Assembly: GCF_963664415.1 (NCBI RefSeq)
Contig: NZ_OY761440.1
Location: 1,178,001 to 1,242,000 of the forward strand
Source of the DNA: an uncultured Desulfobacter sp.
GTDB taxonomy: Bacteria; Desulfobacterota; Desulfobacteria; Desulfobacterales; Desulfobacteraceae
Reading direction: 5' to 3'
Length of the DNA stretch: 64,000 nt
This document shows positions 52,160-61,555 of this stretch, piece by piece. The notes beneath the pieces were generated by a model, which worked only from the letters and a program-made list of their open reading frames with translations, searched no databases and was not told where the DNA came from. Numbering within the stretch: position 1 is the first letter of the stretch; every line of letters starts with the position of its first letter. The position numbers were made by a program, and so were the translations under genes.

Positions 52160-52173
52160 ATGTTTCGAAACAT
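52160..52173. promoter_or_regulatory. Perfect 14-bp palindrome upstream of the kinase gene
   Basis: ATGTTTCGAAACAT is fully self-complementary and lies about 145 bp ahead of the kinase start, in an otherwise featureless A/T-rich gap. It may be an operator; the regulator is unknown. Confidence 0.4.
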
Positions 52174-52798
52174 ATCCGGTATTCCCACATGAGCGCAATG
52201 AGGGCAAAGCAAAATATATACCTAAAACTTTAAAACGACCTTGTAATTACAAATGTATAATCACAAGATTCAGTCGACCATTTTGGGGCATAACATATGA
52301 CTGTACAGAAACTTGGGAACCGTAAGGAAAATTTGGTTTTTATATTAACTAAATAAAGTGTCCTTCATAGAGTATTAAGAGTCGGACGGAAAGGGGAAAT
52401 CAACATTGAGCGGCTTTGATTGTTGTGATTGAATGTCACGATTATTTTCAACGTGTAAATTTTTTTGACAGTGGGTCAACCATATTGATCAAACAGCCTT
52501 TAAGAAATGGCTGGCAGTTAAATAATACCGATTGATGTACATGCCAATGATATTGTCGCATTATCAGATTCCCATGATCAGGTCGCCCCCAAAAAAAAAT
52601 TGATGTCCAGCTGGCCGGGAGCTTGCAGATCTGGGTAAAGGCAACAAACAATTTTCAACTCTGTCCTATTTCAGACAGCGGTGATATAATATATTAAATT
52701 ATGCGCATAGGAGCCTTGAACCGTAACGTTGTGATGGTTTAGTTTGGAGAACTATAAAAGGCTCAATCTCAGAGACATTTACCCCCGGGAGTATTGCC

Positions 52799-54130
52799 AT
52801 GAAACAGAAACATCTTGTCGTTTTGGGGTTGATCTTCATTGTAGGCATTGCGTTGATAACAATTTTTCAATCCTCAAAAGAAACCACCCAAAGAAAAGCA
52901 TCGCCCTCCATAAAAAAATATTCAGGCCAGAAACTCTCTTTAATGGTAAGTCAGTCCTTTCGCGTCGCAGGCAGATATCTCGCAGAAACATATAGGAATA
53001 AAACTGGCGCAATCGTAGAGATAACAATCGTTCCTTACGAAGAATTAGAGCAGCGTATCATTGACAACCATAATTCCAATTTTTCGCAGATAGATGTTAC
53101 CATGTTCTGGTATGTCTACCTCGGGCGTCTTGCAAAAGCTGGAATTTTACTTGACCTCACTGATTTTATCGACACCAACAGAGTGGAAATAGAGCCAGAC
53201 GATTTTATTCCAGTAATCTACGAGGCATACTCATCGTATGACGGCAAACGCTGGGGACTTCCATTTGACGGGGACACGCATACCCTTTTCTACAACAAAT
53301 CAATCCTCAAACGGTATGGGCTCCTCCCCCCTCAATCCTGGGAAGAATACCTTAATATTTCTAAATTGATCACAGAAAAGGAAAAAAATATCGGAGTTTA
53401 CGGAAGTGCCATTATGGCACAGCCGACTCCGATAATACTGTTATCAGCTTTTATGAATCGCCTAAGCTCCTATGGCGGCAAACTTCTGGATGTTAATAAT
53501 AAACCGCTCCTGTCTTCTCCTGAGGCACTCAGGGCCCTCAAAGACTTGATGGAACAGTCAAAATATGCGTTACCAACCCCTATGGAGACAAGTTTTCAAA
53601 TCTGTGTGGATGCCTTCCTCGCTGGTCAGGTTGCCATGGTAGAGCAATGGACTGATCTGGGGATCATGGCAGAAGATGATTCCAGGTCCCTTATACAGGG
53701 ACAATGGGGTGTGCTGCCATTGCCGATGGGGGAGCAGCAAAGTTCCCCCATCTTATCTCTGAATGCAGGGTATTCATTAGGAATTCCAGCAAAATCAAAC
53801 AATAAAGAGTTAGCCAAGGAATTCTTGCTCTATGCCACATCACCGACCACAAGTAAAGAACTCAGTTTAATTGTAGGAAGCAGCGGAGTCGATCCGGTAC
53901 GTTTTTCTACTATAAATTCATCGGAATATGCCCAAATTGCGCCAGAGGTAAGTCGGTTGAAAAAAAAATATCTTCATCATGCAAAGGCTTGGCCGACCAT
54001 ACCCCAGATGCCTGAGATGATGTTTATATTAACCAAATACATTCATCTATCACTTGAGGGAATCCTCACTCCCGAGATTGCTTTAGAGAAAACTAACCAA
54101 GAGTGGGGAGTACTGCTTGCCGAGGGTTAA
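52799..54130 (+). CDS. Solute-binding protein, family 1 (UgpB/MalE-like)
   Basis: A 443-residue periplasmic or membrane-anchored binding protein. The N-terminal hydrophobic segment (VVLGLIFIVGIALITIF) has no lipobox or clear signal cleavage, so it may be an anchor. The binding-protein fold shows VEITIVPYEELEQRI, DGDTHTLFYNKSILKRYGLLPPQSWEEY and AMVEQWTDLG. No permease or ATPase is near. The next gene, a sensor, begins right after the stop codon (TAA-ATG). I therefore think it delivers a ligand to that sensor rather than to transport. Confidence 0.85.
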   Translation: MKQKHLVVLGLIFIVGIALITIFQSSKETTQRKASPSIKKYSGQKLSLMVSQSFRVAGRYLAETYRNKTGAIVEITIVPYEELEQRIIDNHNSNFSQIDVTMFWYVYLGRLAKAGILLDLTDFIDTNRVEIEPDDFIPVIYEAYSSYDGKRWGLPFDGDTHTLFYNKSILKRYGLLPPQSWEEYLNISKLITEKEKNIGVYGSAIMAQPTPIILLSAFMNRLSSYGGKLLDVNNKPLLSSPEALRALKDLMEQSKYALPTPMETSFQICVDAFLAGQVAMVEQWTDLGIMAEDDSRSLIQGQWGVLPLPMGEQQSSPILSLNAGYSLGIPAKSNNKELAKEFLLYATSPTTSKELSLIVGSSGVDPVRFSTINSSEYAQIAPEVSRLKKKYLHHAKAWPTIPQMPEMMFILTKYIHLSLEGILTPEIALEKTNQEWGVLLAEG

Positions 54131-55888
54131 ATGAGACTCCAGTATCGTCATAAGTTAATGCTTTTTATTAGCATGATCATTCTGTTTCTCACATCGACCA
54201 TGATCCTGGTATCTATTGAGCCTCTCTCCAGAAGCAGCCATAATATCGCAACCCAGGTGGAGGCTATTGTATCAAAACAGGCAGAACTTTATCTCCGGCA
54301 AACTGTGAAACACCAGGCTGAAACGGTAGGCTATGCGATTAATCAAGCGCGTTCAGCGGTCGAACTGGCAGCAATCGTTTTAAGCAGAGAGCCTCATCTT
54401 GAGCAAACCACATTTGACGAGATACTCAAAAGCCTTCTTTTAAAAGGGGGTAATTTTTGTAAATATACATTTTTCATCCCGACAGATCATCAGAGAATGT
54501 ATCTCTCAGGCAGACCTCCCCTGTTGCCTGTGCCATCTGAATATATCTTTCCAGCTACAGCTAAAAATCATGAGCAGACTCTTCCTCATTTTGATCCAGT
54601 AGGCCCTACCAAAGAAGCTGTACAGGATATTTATAGTCCAGTGTTTCGATCTGGATCCTTTATAGGGCATATAGGGGTGTCGATCTCCCTGCCTCGGCTC
54701 ATTGGCTATTTCAGCGCCAAACAACCTGTACACGGCAGTTCTACTTTTATTCTTGATGATCGCAGAATTCTCTTGGCAGCCCCTCCCCACGCACGGATAA
54801 AACTGGTTCAAGCGTCGGTGGTCAGTCAACGCTCGCTTATCGATCTGAAAAAATATTGTGTGGCAGAAGCAGGGGATATTTTGGAGAAGATGGCCTTGGG
54901 TGCTGAAAATATTGAACAAGTAGTGTTACAAAACAGTTACTATTTAATAACCTATACGCCAATAAAAGGAAGTAAATGGCGATTAGGTATTATTGCTCCC
55001 AGGGAGATTATTGCACAAGCCTCAAAACAAATTAAGTCATTTTTTTCAAAGGAAATGCACAATCTTGCAATTGTTCTGCTCATCTGGATCAGTATAGCCC
55101 TTGCTTTTTTTCTAATTGTCGGCAACATCCTCTCAAAACATTTTACCGAGCCGATAAGTAAAATGGCGAGACATGCTGGTAGACTAAAAAATGGCGAATT
55201 TAAGCAGAAAATAGAAATTGACAGAAATGACGAGGTTGGTGACCTGGCAATTTCTTTCAATAGCATGGCAAATGAACTGGAACGATCCTTTGAATTCATG
55301 GAACAAAAAATCCAGGAGCGAACCATGGAGTTATCCGAAGCTAATGATGCATTAACGGATAGTGAAGCGAGGTACAAAAGCCTCTCTGATGCAGCCTTTG
55401 AAGGAATTATAATTAGCCAGAACGGAATAATTCTGGAGGTCAACAAAGAAGCATGCCGTATGACAAATCATCAACCTTCTGACTTCATCGGTAAAAGGTT
55501 GACCCATTTCGTCCCCCCTGAAGAGATTGAGAAAGTTGAGAATTTTGTATTGACCGGTTCAGAACAAACTTATGAGACGTTTGCGCTGCGTAAAGACAAT
55601 TCAATCTTCCCTATAGAAATTAGTGCTAAAATGATTACCTACAAAGGAAAGCTGGGCAGAGTGACCGCTGTCCGGGATCTAACAGATAAAAAGCTTGCTG
55701 AAGAACAGATAAAAACCTTACAAGGTATAATACCAATCTGTATGCATTGCAAAGAAATCAGAGATGATAAAGGATATTGGAATAAACTTGAAAAATATAT
55801 ATCTGAACATTCCGACGTCCAATTCAGTCATTCTATCTGCGACGAATGTTTAGAAAAACTCTACCCGGAAGATGACGACTTAGAATAG
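54131..55888 (+). CDS. Cache-HAMP-PAS sensor without output domain
   Basis: A 585-residue membrane sensor. TM1 (about 10-30) and TM2 (about 310-335) enclose a Cache-type domain. HAMP (KHFTEPISKMARHAGRL) and a coiled coil follow, then PAS (about 410-530, SDAAFEGIIISQNGIILEVN). The C-terminal 45 residues have two Cys pairs, CMHCKEIRDDKGYWNKLEKY and CDECLEKLYP, a module seen at the ends of PAS proteins. No kinase, GGDEF or chemoreceptor domain is present. It might act through protein contacts or metal binding by the Cys module. It is coupled to the solute-binding protein gene. Confidence 0.82.
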   Translation: MRLQYRHKLMLFISMIILFLTSTMILVSIEPLSRSSHNIATQVEAIVSKQAELYLRQTVKHQAETVGYAINQARSAVELAAIVLSREPHLEQTTFDEILKSLLLKGGNFCKYTFFIPTDHQRMYLSGRPPLLPVPSEYIFPATAKNHEQTLPHFDPVGPTKEAVQDIYSPVFRSGSFIGHIGVSISLPRLIGYFSAKQPVHGSSTFILDDRRILLAAPPHARIKLVQASVVSQRSLIDLKKYCVAEAGDILEKMALGAENIEQVVLQNSYYLITYTPIKGSKWRLGIIAPREIIAQASKQIKSFFSKEMHNLAIVLLIWISIALAFFLIVGNILSKHFTEPISKMARHAGRLKNGEFKQKIEIDRNDEVGDLAISFNSMANELERSFEFMEQKIQERTMELSEANDALTDSEARYKSLSDAAFEGIIISQNGIILEVNKEACRMTNHQPSDFIGKRLTHFVPPEEIEKVENFVLTGSEQTYETFALRKDNSIFPIEISAKMITYKGKLGRVTAVRDLTDKKLAEEQIKTLQGIIPICMHCKEIRDDKGYWNKLEKYISEHSDVQFSHSICDECLEKLYPEDDDLE

Positions 55889-56019
55889 CAGTTCCTGGCA
55901 GGCCAGGTTTCTTATACCCATGGCCATCTCCCTTGAGTTTGGGCTTTTTTTTGCCACGCTGATCACCCTTGGGCTTGTGCCTTGTCTTTACCTAACATTG
56001 GAGGACATAAAAATTTTTT

Positions 56020-56460
56020 TTAGGTAGTATCCCCGGAACGCCCAAACTCCCAAGGGTTGATAACGTCGATACCTGCTGCCTGGAACGGGCTAACATCGCG
56101 TGTCGCGACGCTAAATCGGTTAGTCGCAGCAATAGCCGCTATATATCCATCCGCCGCAGCAATTGCCAAGCCGCAGGATTTGGCCTTGGCCATGAGTTCA
56201 GCATAAGCGGTTGCACAGTCAATATCAAACGGGCGTACACGTCCGGTAAATAGAGGTAAAATTTGATTTTCAATACTGGTTTCCAGTTCATCTCGCCGCT
56301 TTCCAGCTGGAAGGCTTGCGATTCCAAAACGCAATTCAGCGACAGTGATGGCTGACAAATAAAGTGTTTCAAGTGATTGTGCATCAATCCAATTAATAAC
56401 ACGGGCTTCAGGAGAACGACGCAACGGTTCCAAAATTACATTTGTATCTAACAGTATCAT
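56020..56460 (-). CDS. PIN-domain toxin (FitB/VapC-like)
   Basis: A 146-residue PIN ribonuclease: N-terminal MILLDTNVILEPLRRSPE (first Asp), VAELRFGIASLPAG (Glu), RPFDIDCATAYAELMAKA (Asp) and ADGYIAAIAATNRFSVATRDVSPFQAAGIDVINPW. All four acidic residues are present, so it is probably an active toxin. The gene starts 0 bp after its antitoxin stop. The C-terminal VINPW is the FitB-like ending. Confidence 0.9.
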   Translation of the reverse strand: MILLDTNVILEPLRRSPEARVINWIDAQSLETLYLSAITVAELRFGIASLPAGKRRDELETSIENQILPLFTGRVRPFDIDCATAYAELMAKAKSCGLAIAAADGYIAAIAATNRFSVATRDVSPFQAAGIDVINPWEFGRSGDTT

Positions 56461-56712
56461 TTAAAACTCCATCGGTTTGGCCGGAGTTTTATCTCGATTT
56501 TGCTTAAAAACCGAAAACTCGTCATCGGTTAAATTGATTTTACACCCGATGCGAGATAGTAACGAACCAAGTTTTACCCTTCCTTCCGGCTGGACAGCAT
56601 TCTCCAATATTTCACGGATCTCTGCTTCGGCACTTCGGCCATGTTGTGCTGCTCTAACCCGCAAAGCGCGGTGAACTTCATCCGGCACATTTCTGACAGT
56701 TATTGATGGCAT
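56461..56712 (-). CDS. FitA-like ribbon-helix-helix antitoxin
   Basis: An 83-residue antitoxin. The ribbon-helix-helix MPSITVRNVPDEVHRALRVRAAQHGRSAEAEIREILENAV matches FitA, which binds DNA as a dimer with FitB. The C-terminal tail (NRDKTPAKPMEF) should wrap the toxin. It precedes the toxin and faces a perfect inverted repeat. Confidence 0.9.
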   Translation of the reverse strand: MPSITVRNVPDEVHRALRVRAAQHGRSAEAEIREILENAVQPEGRVKLGSLLSRIGCKINLTDDEFSVFKQNRDKTPAKPMEF

Positions 56713-56730
56713 GATTTCACCTCCATTTTA

Positions 56731-56775
56731 TGCTTCATTTGCTTGCACTATATCACAATGCAAGCAAATGAAGCA
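56731..56775. promoter_or_regulatory. Toxin-antitoxin operator, 17-bp perfect inverted repeat
   Basis: TGCTTCATTTGCTTGCA at 56731-56747 and its exact complement at 56759-56775, 11 bp apart. It starts 18 bp upstream of the antitoxin ATG, as expected for autoregulation by the FitAB-like complex. Confidence 0.85.
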
Positions 56776-56904
56776 AGGATCGAGTCGTTTTCCAAAAATA
56801 TTTTTGGGTTATTAACAAAATCGGCACTGCAACAATATGCTGTATTTACGTAGTATTATTGTAGGGCTCTCAACTTTATGACATTGAGTGCCTATCTGTA
56901 TCTG

Positions 56905-56933
56905 TTGACATATGATGATGAAAGGTAGATAAC
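56905..56933 (+). promoter_or_regulatory. Possible promoter upstream of fecI
   Basis: TTGACA, 17-nt spacer, GATAAC. The -10 is imperfect. It lies 244 bp upstream of the sigma-factor start, ahead of an inverted repeat. Confidence 0.35.
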
Positions 56934-57001
56934 AATTTTTTACTATACCCCTAACTTGTTTAGTTGTGGTTGTAAATTAGCTTTTGATAAGGATAACTGG
57001 G

Positions 57002-57046
57002 CGTTGAAATTTCGGGCAGTGTAAAACACAGTATGAAATTTCAACG
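57002..57046. promoter_or_regulatory. 12-bp perfect inverted repeat upstream of fecI
   Basis: CGTTGAAATTTC (57002-57013) and GAAATTTCAACG (57035-57046) with a 21-bp spacer that contains GTGT-AAA-ACAC. It may be an operator or an RNA hairpin. It does not look like a Fur box. Confidence 0.5.
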
Positions 57047-57176
57047 GTTTGGAAGGATAAAAAGATAAAAAAAAAATTGATCTTTGGTGGTTTTAAAGCC
57101 CAGCGATGTTTTGCGTGAATAAGGAAAGGCAGGCCAGGAAAGTCTATTTTTCCAGCTGTTAATGTGGTTGTCACTC

Positions 57177-57716
57177 ATGAAATTTTATAACGAACCGGTA
57201 CGGATTGATCTGAAGAACCTGTATGTGAGCCATCACGGTTGGTTGCAGCGTTGGTTACACAGAAAACTGGGATGTTTTCAGCGATCGGAAGATCTGGCAC
57301 ATGATGTATTTCTACGTCTCTTGCGTCGCAATGAGAAGGTGGCAAAAATCCATGAACCACGCGCTTTTCTTAGTTCCATTGCAAGAGGGCTTCTGGTCGA
57401 TCACTGGCGCAGAAAAGAGCTGGAGCGGACCTGGCTTGACAACCTGGCGCAGTTCCCTTCGTCTGCGGCCGATTCGCCTGAAGTCCACCTTCAAAGGATG
57501 GAGGAACTGGTGGCCATTGACCGGATGCTGCGCGGCCTTAAAAAAAGAACTCGCACGGCATTTCTGCTGTCCCGGCTCGAAGGACTCACCTGCCGGCAGA
57601 CCGCAGCCCGCCTTGGTGTTTCTCAGACAACGGTGGAAAGAGACCTGGCAAAGGCCTTGCGGGCCTGTTATCGGGTGCGTTATGAGAACGACTCCCTGGA
57701 GTATGAGATTTTATGA
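57177..57716 (+). CDS. FecI-like ECF sigma factor
   Basis: A 179-residue extracytoplasmic-function sigma factor of the iron-uptake (FecI) group. Region 2 reads LYVSHHGWLQRWLHRKLGCFQRSEDLAHDVFLRLLRR, and region 4 reads LKKRTRTAFLLSRLEGLTCRQTAARLGVSQTTVERDL. The HHGWLQ.WL.RKLGC start is typical of FecI. I use the ATG at 57177; an ATG at 57162 adds 5 residues. Its stop overlaps fecR by 4 bp. It should direct transcription of the receptor gene. Confidence 0.9.
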   Translation: MKFYNEPVRIDLKNLYVSHHGWLQRWLHRKLGCFQRSEDLAHDVFLRLLRRNEKVAKIHEPRAFLSSIARGLLVDHWRRKELERTWLDNLAQFPSSAADSPEVHLQRMEELVAIDRMLRGLKKRTRTAFLLSRLEGLTCRQTAARLGVSQTTVERDLAKALRACYRVRYENDSLEYEIL

Positions 57717-58756
57717 GCGGCACGCGCACTTCATACACGCCTCAAACCGATATCGAAATACCGGAAGAGCTTATCGAACAAGCCGTTGAGTGGGCAGTCA
57801 AAATCCATTTTGGGGAAGTGGGAGATGAGGAACGGCAAGGTTTAGACCGCTGGCTGCAAAGCAGTCCCCTGCATCAGGAAGCCTGGCGCCGGATGCAGTC
57901 CATGCACCAGGAATTTTCAGATGCCCCCCACAAAAGAATGTTCCAAACCCTGACCTCCTTTGACGAACAACAACAAAAGAAGCGTCTGGAAAGACGGCAG
58001 GCGCTGAAGGTGTTGACCATCTTTTGCGTATTTGTCATATCGGCAGTCCTGGGCTATCGCTGGGCACCCTGGCAGCGACTGCTTGCCGACACGACCACCG
58101 CCACCGGCGAACAACGGGTTGCTGCTTTGAAAGATCAGTCCATCGTCCGGTTGAACACCGATACCGCCATTTCCGAGCATTACGACACCTTTCATAGAAG
58201 GATAGAACTTCTACGGGGAGAGATCGCTGTCGCCACAGGTAAAGATCCCGCCACCGGTGGCGAAGAGAAACGACCGTTTCTCGTTACCACGCCTTATGGA
58301 ACCCTGGAAGCCCTGGGCACACGTTTCACCGTGCGTCTGCGCAAGGCGTACGCCCGCGTCGATGTTCAGGAAGGCGCCGTGCGTATGCAGCCTGAAAATG
58401 GAAAACCGCTGGTTGTAAAGGCCGGCAGCGCAGGTCTTCTCTACCGGCAACACGCCGTCCCGGCTTCTCCTTTGGACTATACCCCGGAAGGCTGGACCGA
58501 TGGCGTTCTGGCCGTGCGCAAGATGCCCCTGAAAAAATTTCTTAGCGAACTTTCGCGTTACCGGACCGGAGAGATTTTTTGCGCCCCGGAGGTTGCCGAT
58601 CTGCCGATTTCCGGAATTTACTATCTGGCTGATACCGATAAGGCCCTGGCTTTTTTACAACAGACCCAACCAATTAAAGTGGTTTACCGTACAAGCTATT
58701 GGGTATCGGTTTATTCTGCCGGTGCAGCTTCTGCTGCCAAGGATAGCGGCCCATAG
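57713..58756 (+). CDS. FecR-like anti-sigma/regulator
   Basis: A 347-residue inner-membrane regulator. The N-terminal cytoplasmic part (EQAVEWAVKIHFGEVGDEERQGLDRWLQSSPLHQEAWRRM) is DUF4880, which contacts the sigma factor. One membrane helix (VLTIFCVFVISAVLGYRW, residues 100-117) leads to the periplasmic FecR domain (EQRVAALKDQSIVRLNTDTAIS, TPYGTLEALGTRFTVRL). It passes the signal from the TonB receptor to the sigma factor. It is translationally coupled to fecI. Confidence 0.92.
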   Translation: MSGTRTSYTPQTDIEIPEELIEQAVEWAVKIHFGEVGDEERQGLDRWLQSSPLHQEAWRRMQSMHQEFSDAPHKRMFQTLTSFDEQQQKKRLERRQALKVLTIFCVFVISAVLGYRWAPWQRLLADTTTATGEQRVAALKDQSIVRLNTDTAISEHYDTFHRRIELLRGEIAVATGKDPATGGEEKRPFLVTTPYGTLEALGTRFTVRLRKAYARVDVQEGAVRMQPENGKPLVVKAGSAGLLYRQHAVPASPLDYTPEGWTDGVLAVRKMPLKKFLSELSRYRTGEIFCAPEVADLPISGIYYLADTDKALAFLQQTQPIKVVYRTSYWVSVYSAGAASAAKDSGP

Positions 58757-58981
58757 AACGAAAACCGAAAAAGCTGTTTCCTGCAAACCATCTTCCCATT
58801 CTATCCCTGCCCCTTTCTCACCCATCGCGTGCATACATCTATCCAAATGCCCATTCCATGGGCGGTACGGCCCTCAGCACTGAATAATTTTAAATTTTTT
58901 TTAAAAAAAAATGAAGGAATTTTTGTTTTCGTTCGGCCTGCATGTTGAAAGCAAAAATAATAACCTGCAAGGAGAGTGAAA

Positions 58982-61414
58982 ATGTTTTTATTCAAATCAA
59001 AACTCCGTTCGATCATGCGCGTTGTTCCCCTGATTTTTATAGCTGTTGTTTTATCTGTCTCTCAGCTTCTGGCCGGTCCACCTGCGGCAAAGGTTTATGA
59101 CTTTTCCATCCCGGCAGGCCCCCTGGAGTCGGTTCTCAATCAATTTGTCCACATTACCGGCACCAATTTGTCCTATGTCGATGAATTTCCCGAGACGACC
59201 CAAAGTGCCGGCGTCAACGGCCGTTACACGGCTGAAACCGCCCTGCAGACAATCCTTGGGTCTACAGGCATAACAGCCAAACAGCAAAACGGCGGGGGAT
59301 TCCTTTTGCAGGCACTTCCCCAAGCCACGGAAAAACAACCCACCTCAGAACAGCAGAAAAACAAAACGGAAGCACCTGAACTCCAGCAAACCCGCATGGA
59401 GATAAACCTGGGAGAACTGATGGTAACTGCAAATAAAGTTGAAGAGGATATTCAGAAAGTTCCGCAGAGTATCACGGTTATCGACGATGAGATCCTCAAG
59501 GAGAAGGGGATCAAAGATCTTTCGGGGATCATCAACGAGATACCCAATATGACTCCTTTTGGCGGTTCCAGCAAAGTGAGCTTCAGGGGCTTGACTCAAT
59601 CGTACTATACCAGCAACAACCCTGTGGTCATCTATATTGACGGGGTAGGCTACAGCAATTCGAACGCTTTTGAGGTTTCGATGAACAATGTCGAACGGAT
59701 CGAGGTTTTGCGCGGTCCCCAGGGCACGCTCTATGGTAAGGACGCCATTGGCGCAGTTATTAAAGTGGTAACTAAGGAGCCTACCAATGAATGGCATGGC
59801 TCTGTTGGCACTGAATACGGCAGCTACAATGATATGGAGGGCTCGTTTAATGTTAGCGGCCCCCTCCTTCAGGATAAGCTCTACCTCGGTCTGAATGCCC
59901 GTTATCAGCAGGATGACGGCTGGGTCACAAACGACTATACCGGTGACGATAAGGCCGGTGAGAGCAGCGAATATAACCTTGGTGGAAATCTCTTGTTTAC
60001 ACCGACCGACAGGTTTTCCGCTAAGCTCGTTCTATCGAACGATTCCTACGATAATAACTGGGGCACTGATGCCATCTTGTCCGGAGGGACCGATGCAAGC
60101 GAGTTTGATCGGGACGACGCCGAACACGTCTCCTACGATGTAGACACTTATACAGAAAAAGAAAACTGGGCGCAGAGCCTTGAACTGAAGATTGAGTTCG
60201 ACTCAATGACCCTTGGTTCGACAACTACTCACAAAGACTTTGACACTGAATACATCGGCGATAAGGATAGGATGTCAGATAGCGTTTATGACGGACTTGC
60301 TCAGTTTATCAATACAGACTGTGAAACCTGGGCTGAGGAACTGAGATTGTCGAGCAAGAATACGGAGGGCGTGCGTTGGGTTGCCGGCGCATATTTCGAA
60401 TCAGAGGATATAGAAAGGAACCGCGCCGGTCAGCAGTTTTATAGGTCTGGAGTTAAATACGAACTAAATGGCGCGACTACCAATGAAAGTGAGACCATGG
60501 CTCTGTTCGGGCAGTCGATGATCCCCTTTATAGACAACTTTGAGCTGACTCTCGGGGGACGTTACCAGTATATCGACAAGGAGATGACTCTGGATCAGTA
60601 CATCCAGCAGGTTGGGAGTAGCAGTGCCCCCTACTTTTCCAATCAGATGGATGAAACTTGGAGTGCCTTTTTGTTTAAAGTTGCGCTCTCATACAGCGTG
60701 AATGACAATTGGAACACTTACGCTTCTGTGGCACAAGGCTATATGCCCGGCGGTTTTAATTATTGGGCCGGCGATCTTTCGGACGAAGACAATACCTTTG
60801 AACCCCAGAAGTCGATCAATTACGAAATCGGCGTTAAGGGGGATTTTAACCGTGGAAGACTTGCCGCCGCCATCTTCTATATGGATATTGAAGACACCCA
60901 GATCCCCATATATGATGAAGAACAAGCTGTGTGGGCAACAGGTAACGCCGACAGTGCTCATTCCCTGGGAGCGGAACTGGAGCTGACTTATTTCCTGACT
61001 GATAACATCGAAGTGACAGCAGCACTCGGCATTATCGATGCGGAATATGATGACTATAATAACGGTGTAGTTGATTTCCACGGTGAATCGATCACAGATA
61101 CTCCGTCGCATTCTGCGCGGCTCGGTATAGCCTACTTCAACCCTAACGGTTTTTATGCTCGTGGGGATGTGATGAATATGGGCAAGGTTCCTTACTACGA
61201 TGATGCTGACGATGAGTTCAACGAGGTGGATGGCTACACCGTCGCCAATGTCAAGATCGGTTATCGCTTTAAAGGATATGATATCTACGCCTATTGCAAA
61301 AATCTGACCGATGAAGAATATATCACTAATTTTACGAGTGCTAGTGCTGTTAAGTCTGTTGCGGGCTATGGCGATCCGCGCACTTTCGGTATCGGGGTTC
61401 GTTATAGCTTCTGA
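58982..61414 (+). CDS. TonB-dependent receptor with signalling (STN) domain
   Basis: An 810-residue FecA-type outer-membrane receptor. After the signal peptide (to about LLAG-PPAAKVYDF) comes an STN signalling domain (SIPAGPLESVLNQFVHITG, TAETALQTILGSTGI; residues 35-105) that contacts FecR. The plug follows (QKVPQSITVIDDEILKEKGI, VERIEVLRGPQGTLYGKDAIG), then a 22-strand barrel that ends in GVRYSF. The ATG at 58982 has AAGGAG 7 bp upstream; a GTG at 58976 is less likely. It probably imports a siderophore or similar iron complex. The ligand is unknown. Confidence 0.93.
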   Translation: MFLFKSKLRSIMRVVPLIFIAVVLSVSQLLAGPPAAKVYDFSIPAGPLESVLNQFVHITGTNLSYVDEFPETTQSAGVNGRYTAETALQTILGSTGITAKQQNGGGFLLQALPQATEKQPTSEQQKNKTEAPELQQTRMEINLGELMVTANKVEEDIQKVPQSITVIDDEILKEKGIKDLSGIINEIPNMTPFGGSSKVSFRGLTQSYYTSNNPVVIYIDGVGYSNSNAFEVSMNNVERIEVLRGPQGTLYGKDAIGAVIKVVTKEPTNEWHGSVGTEYGSYNDMEGSFNVSGPLLQDKLYLGLNARYQQDDGWVTNDYTGDDKAGESSEYNLGGNLLFTPTDRFSAKLVLSNDSYDNNWGTDAILSGGTDASEFDRDDAEHVSYDVDTYTEKENWAQSLELKIEFDSMTLGSTTTHKDFDTEYIGDKDRMSDSVYDGLAQFINTDCETWAEELRLSSKNTEGVRWVAGAYFESEDIERNRAGQQFYRSGVKYELNGATTNESETMALFGQSMIPFIDNFELTLGGRYQYIDKEMTLDQYIQQVGSSSAPYFSNQMDETWSAFLFKVALSYSVNDNWNTYASVAQGYMPGGFNYWAGDLSDEDNTFEPQKSINYEIGVKGDFNRGRLAAAIFYMDIEDTQIPIYDEEQAVWATGNADSAHSLGAELELTYFLTDNIEVTAALGIIDAEYDDYNNGVVDFHGESITDTPSHSARLGIAYFNPNGFYARGDVMNMGKVPYYDDADDEFNEVDGYTVANVKIGYRFKGYDIYAYCKNLTDEEYITNFTSASAVKSVAGYGDPRTFGIGVRYSF

Positions 61415-61420
61415 TTCTAC

Positions 61421-61552
61421 GGGCTTGATCATAAGATGGGTCAATCATGAAAAAAGCCGATTCAGGTCAGTACCAACCGACTGTAATTCCAGCTCTATTG
61501 TTCAGGTTATGGAAAGATGAGCACAAAGTGGCCGAAGTTATGATCAAGCCCT
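61421..61552. repeat. 132-bp segment with 14-bp perfect terminal inverted repeats
   Basis: GGGCTTGATCATAA at 61421-61434 and TTATGATCAAGCCC at 61539-61552. The inside has no gene. It may be a MITE or the joined ends of a lost IS. No clear target duplication is seen. Confidence 0.6.
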
Positions 61553-61555
61553 ATT

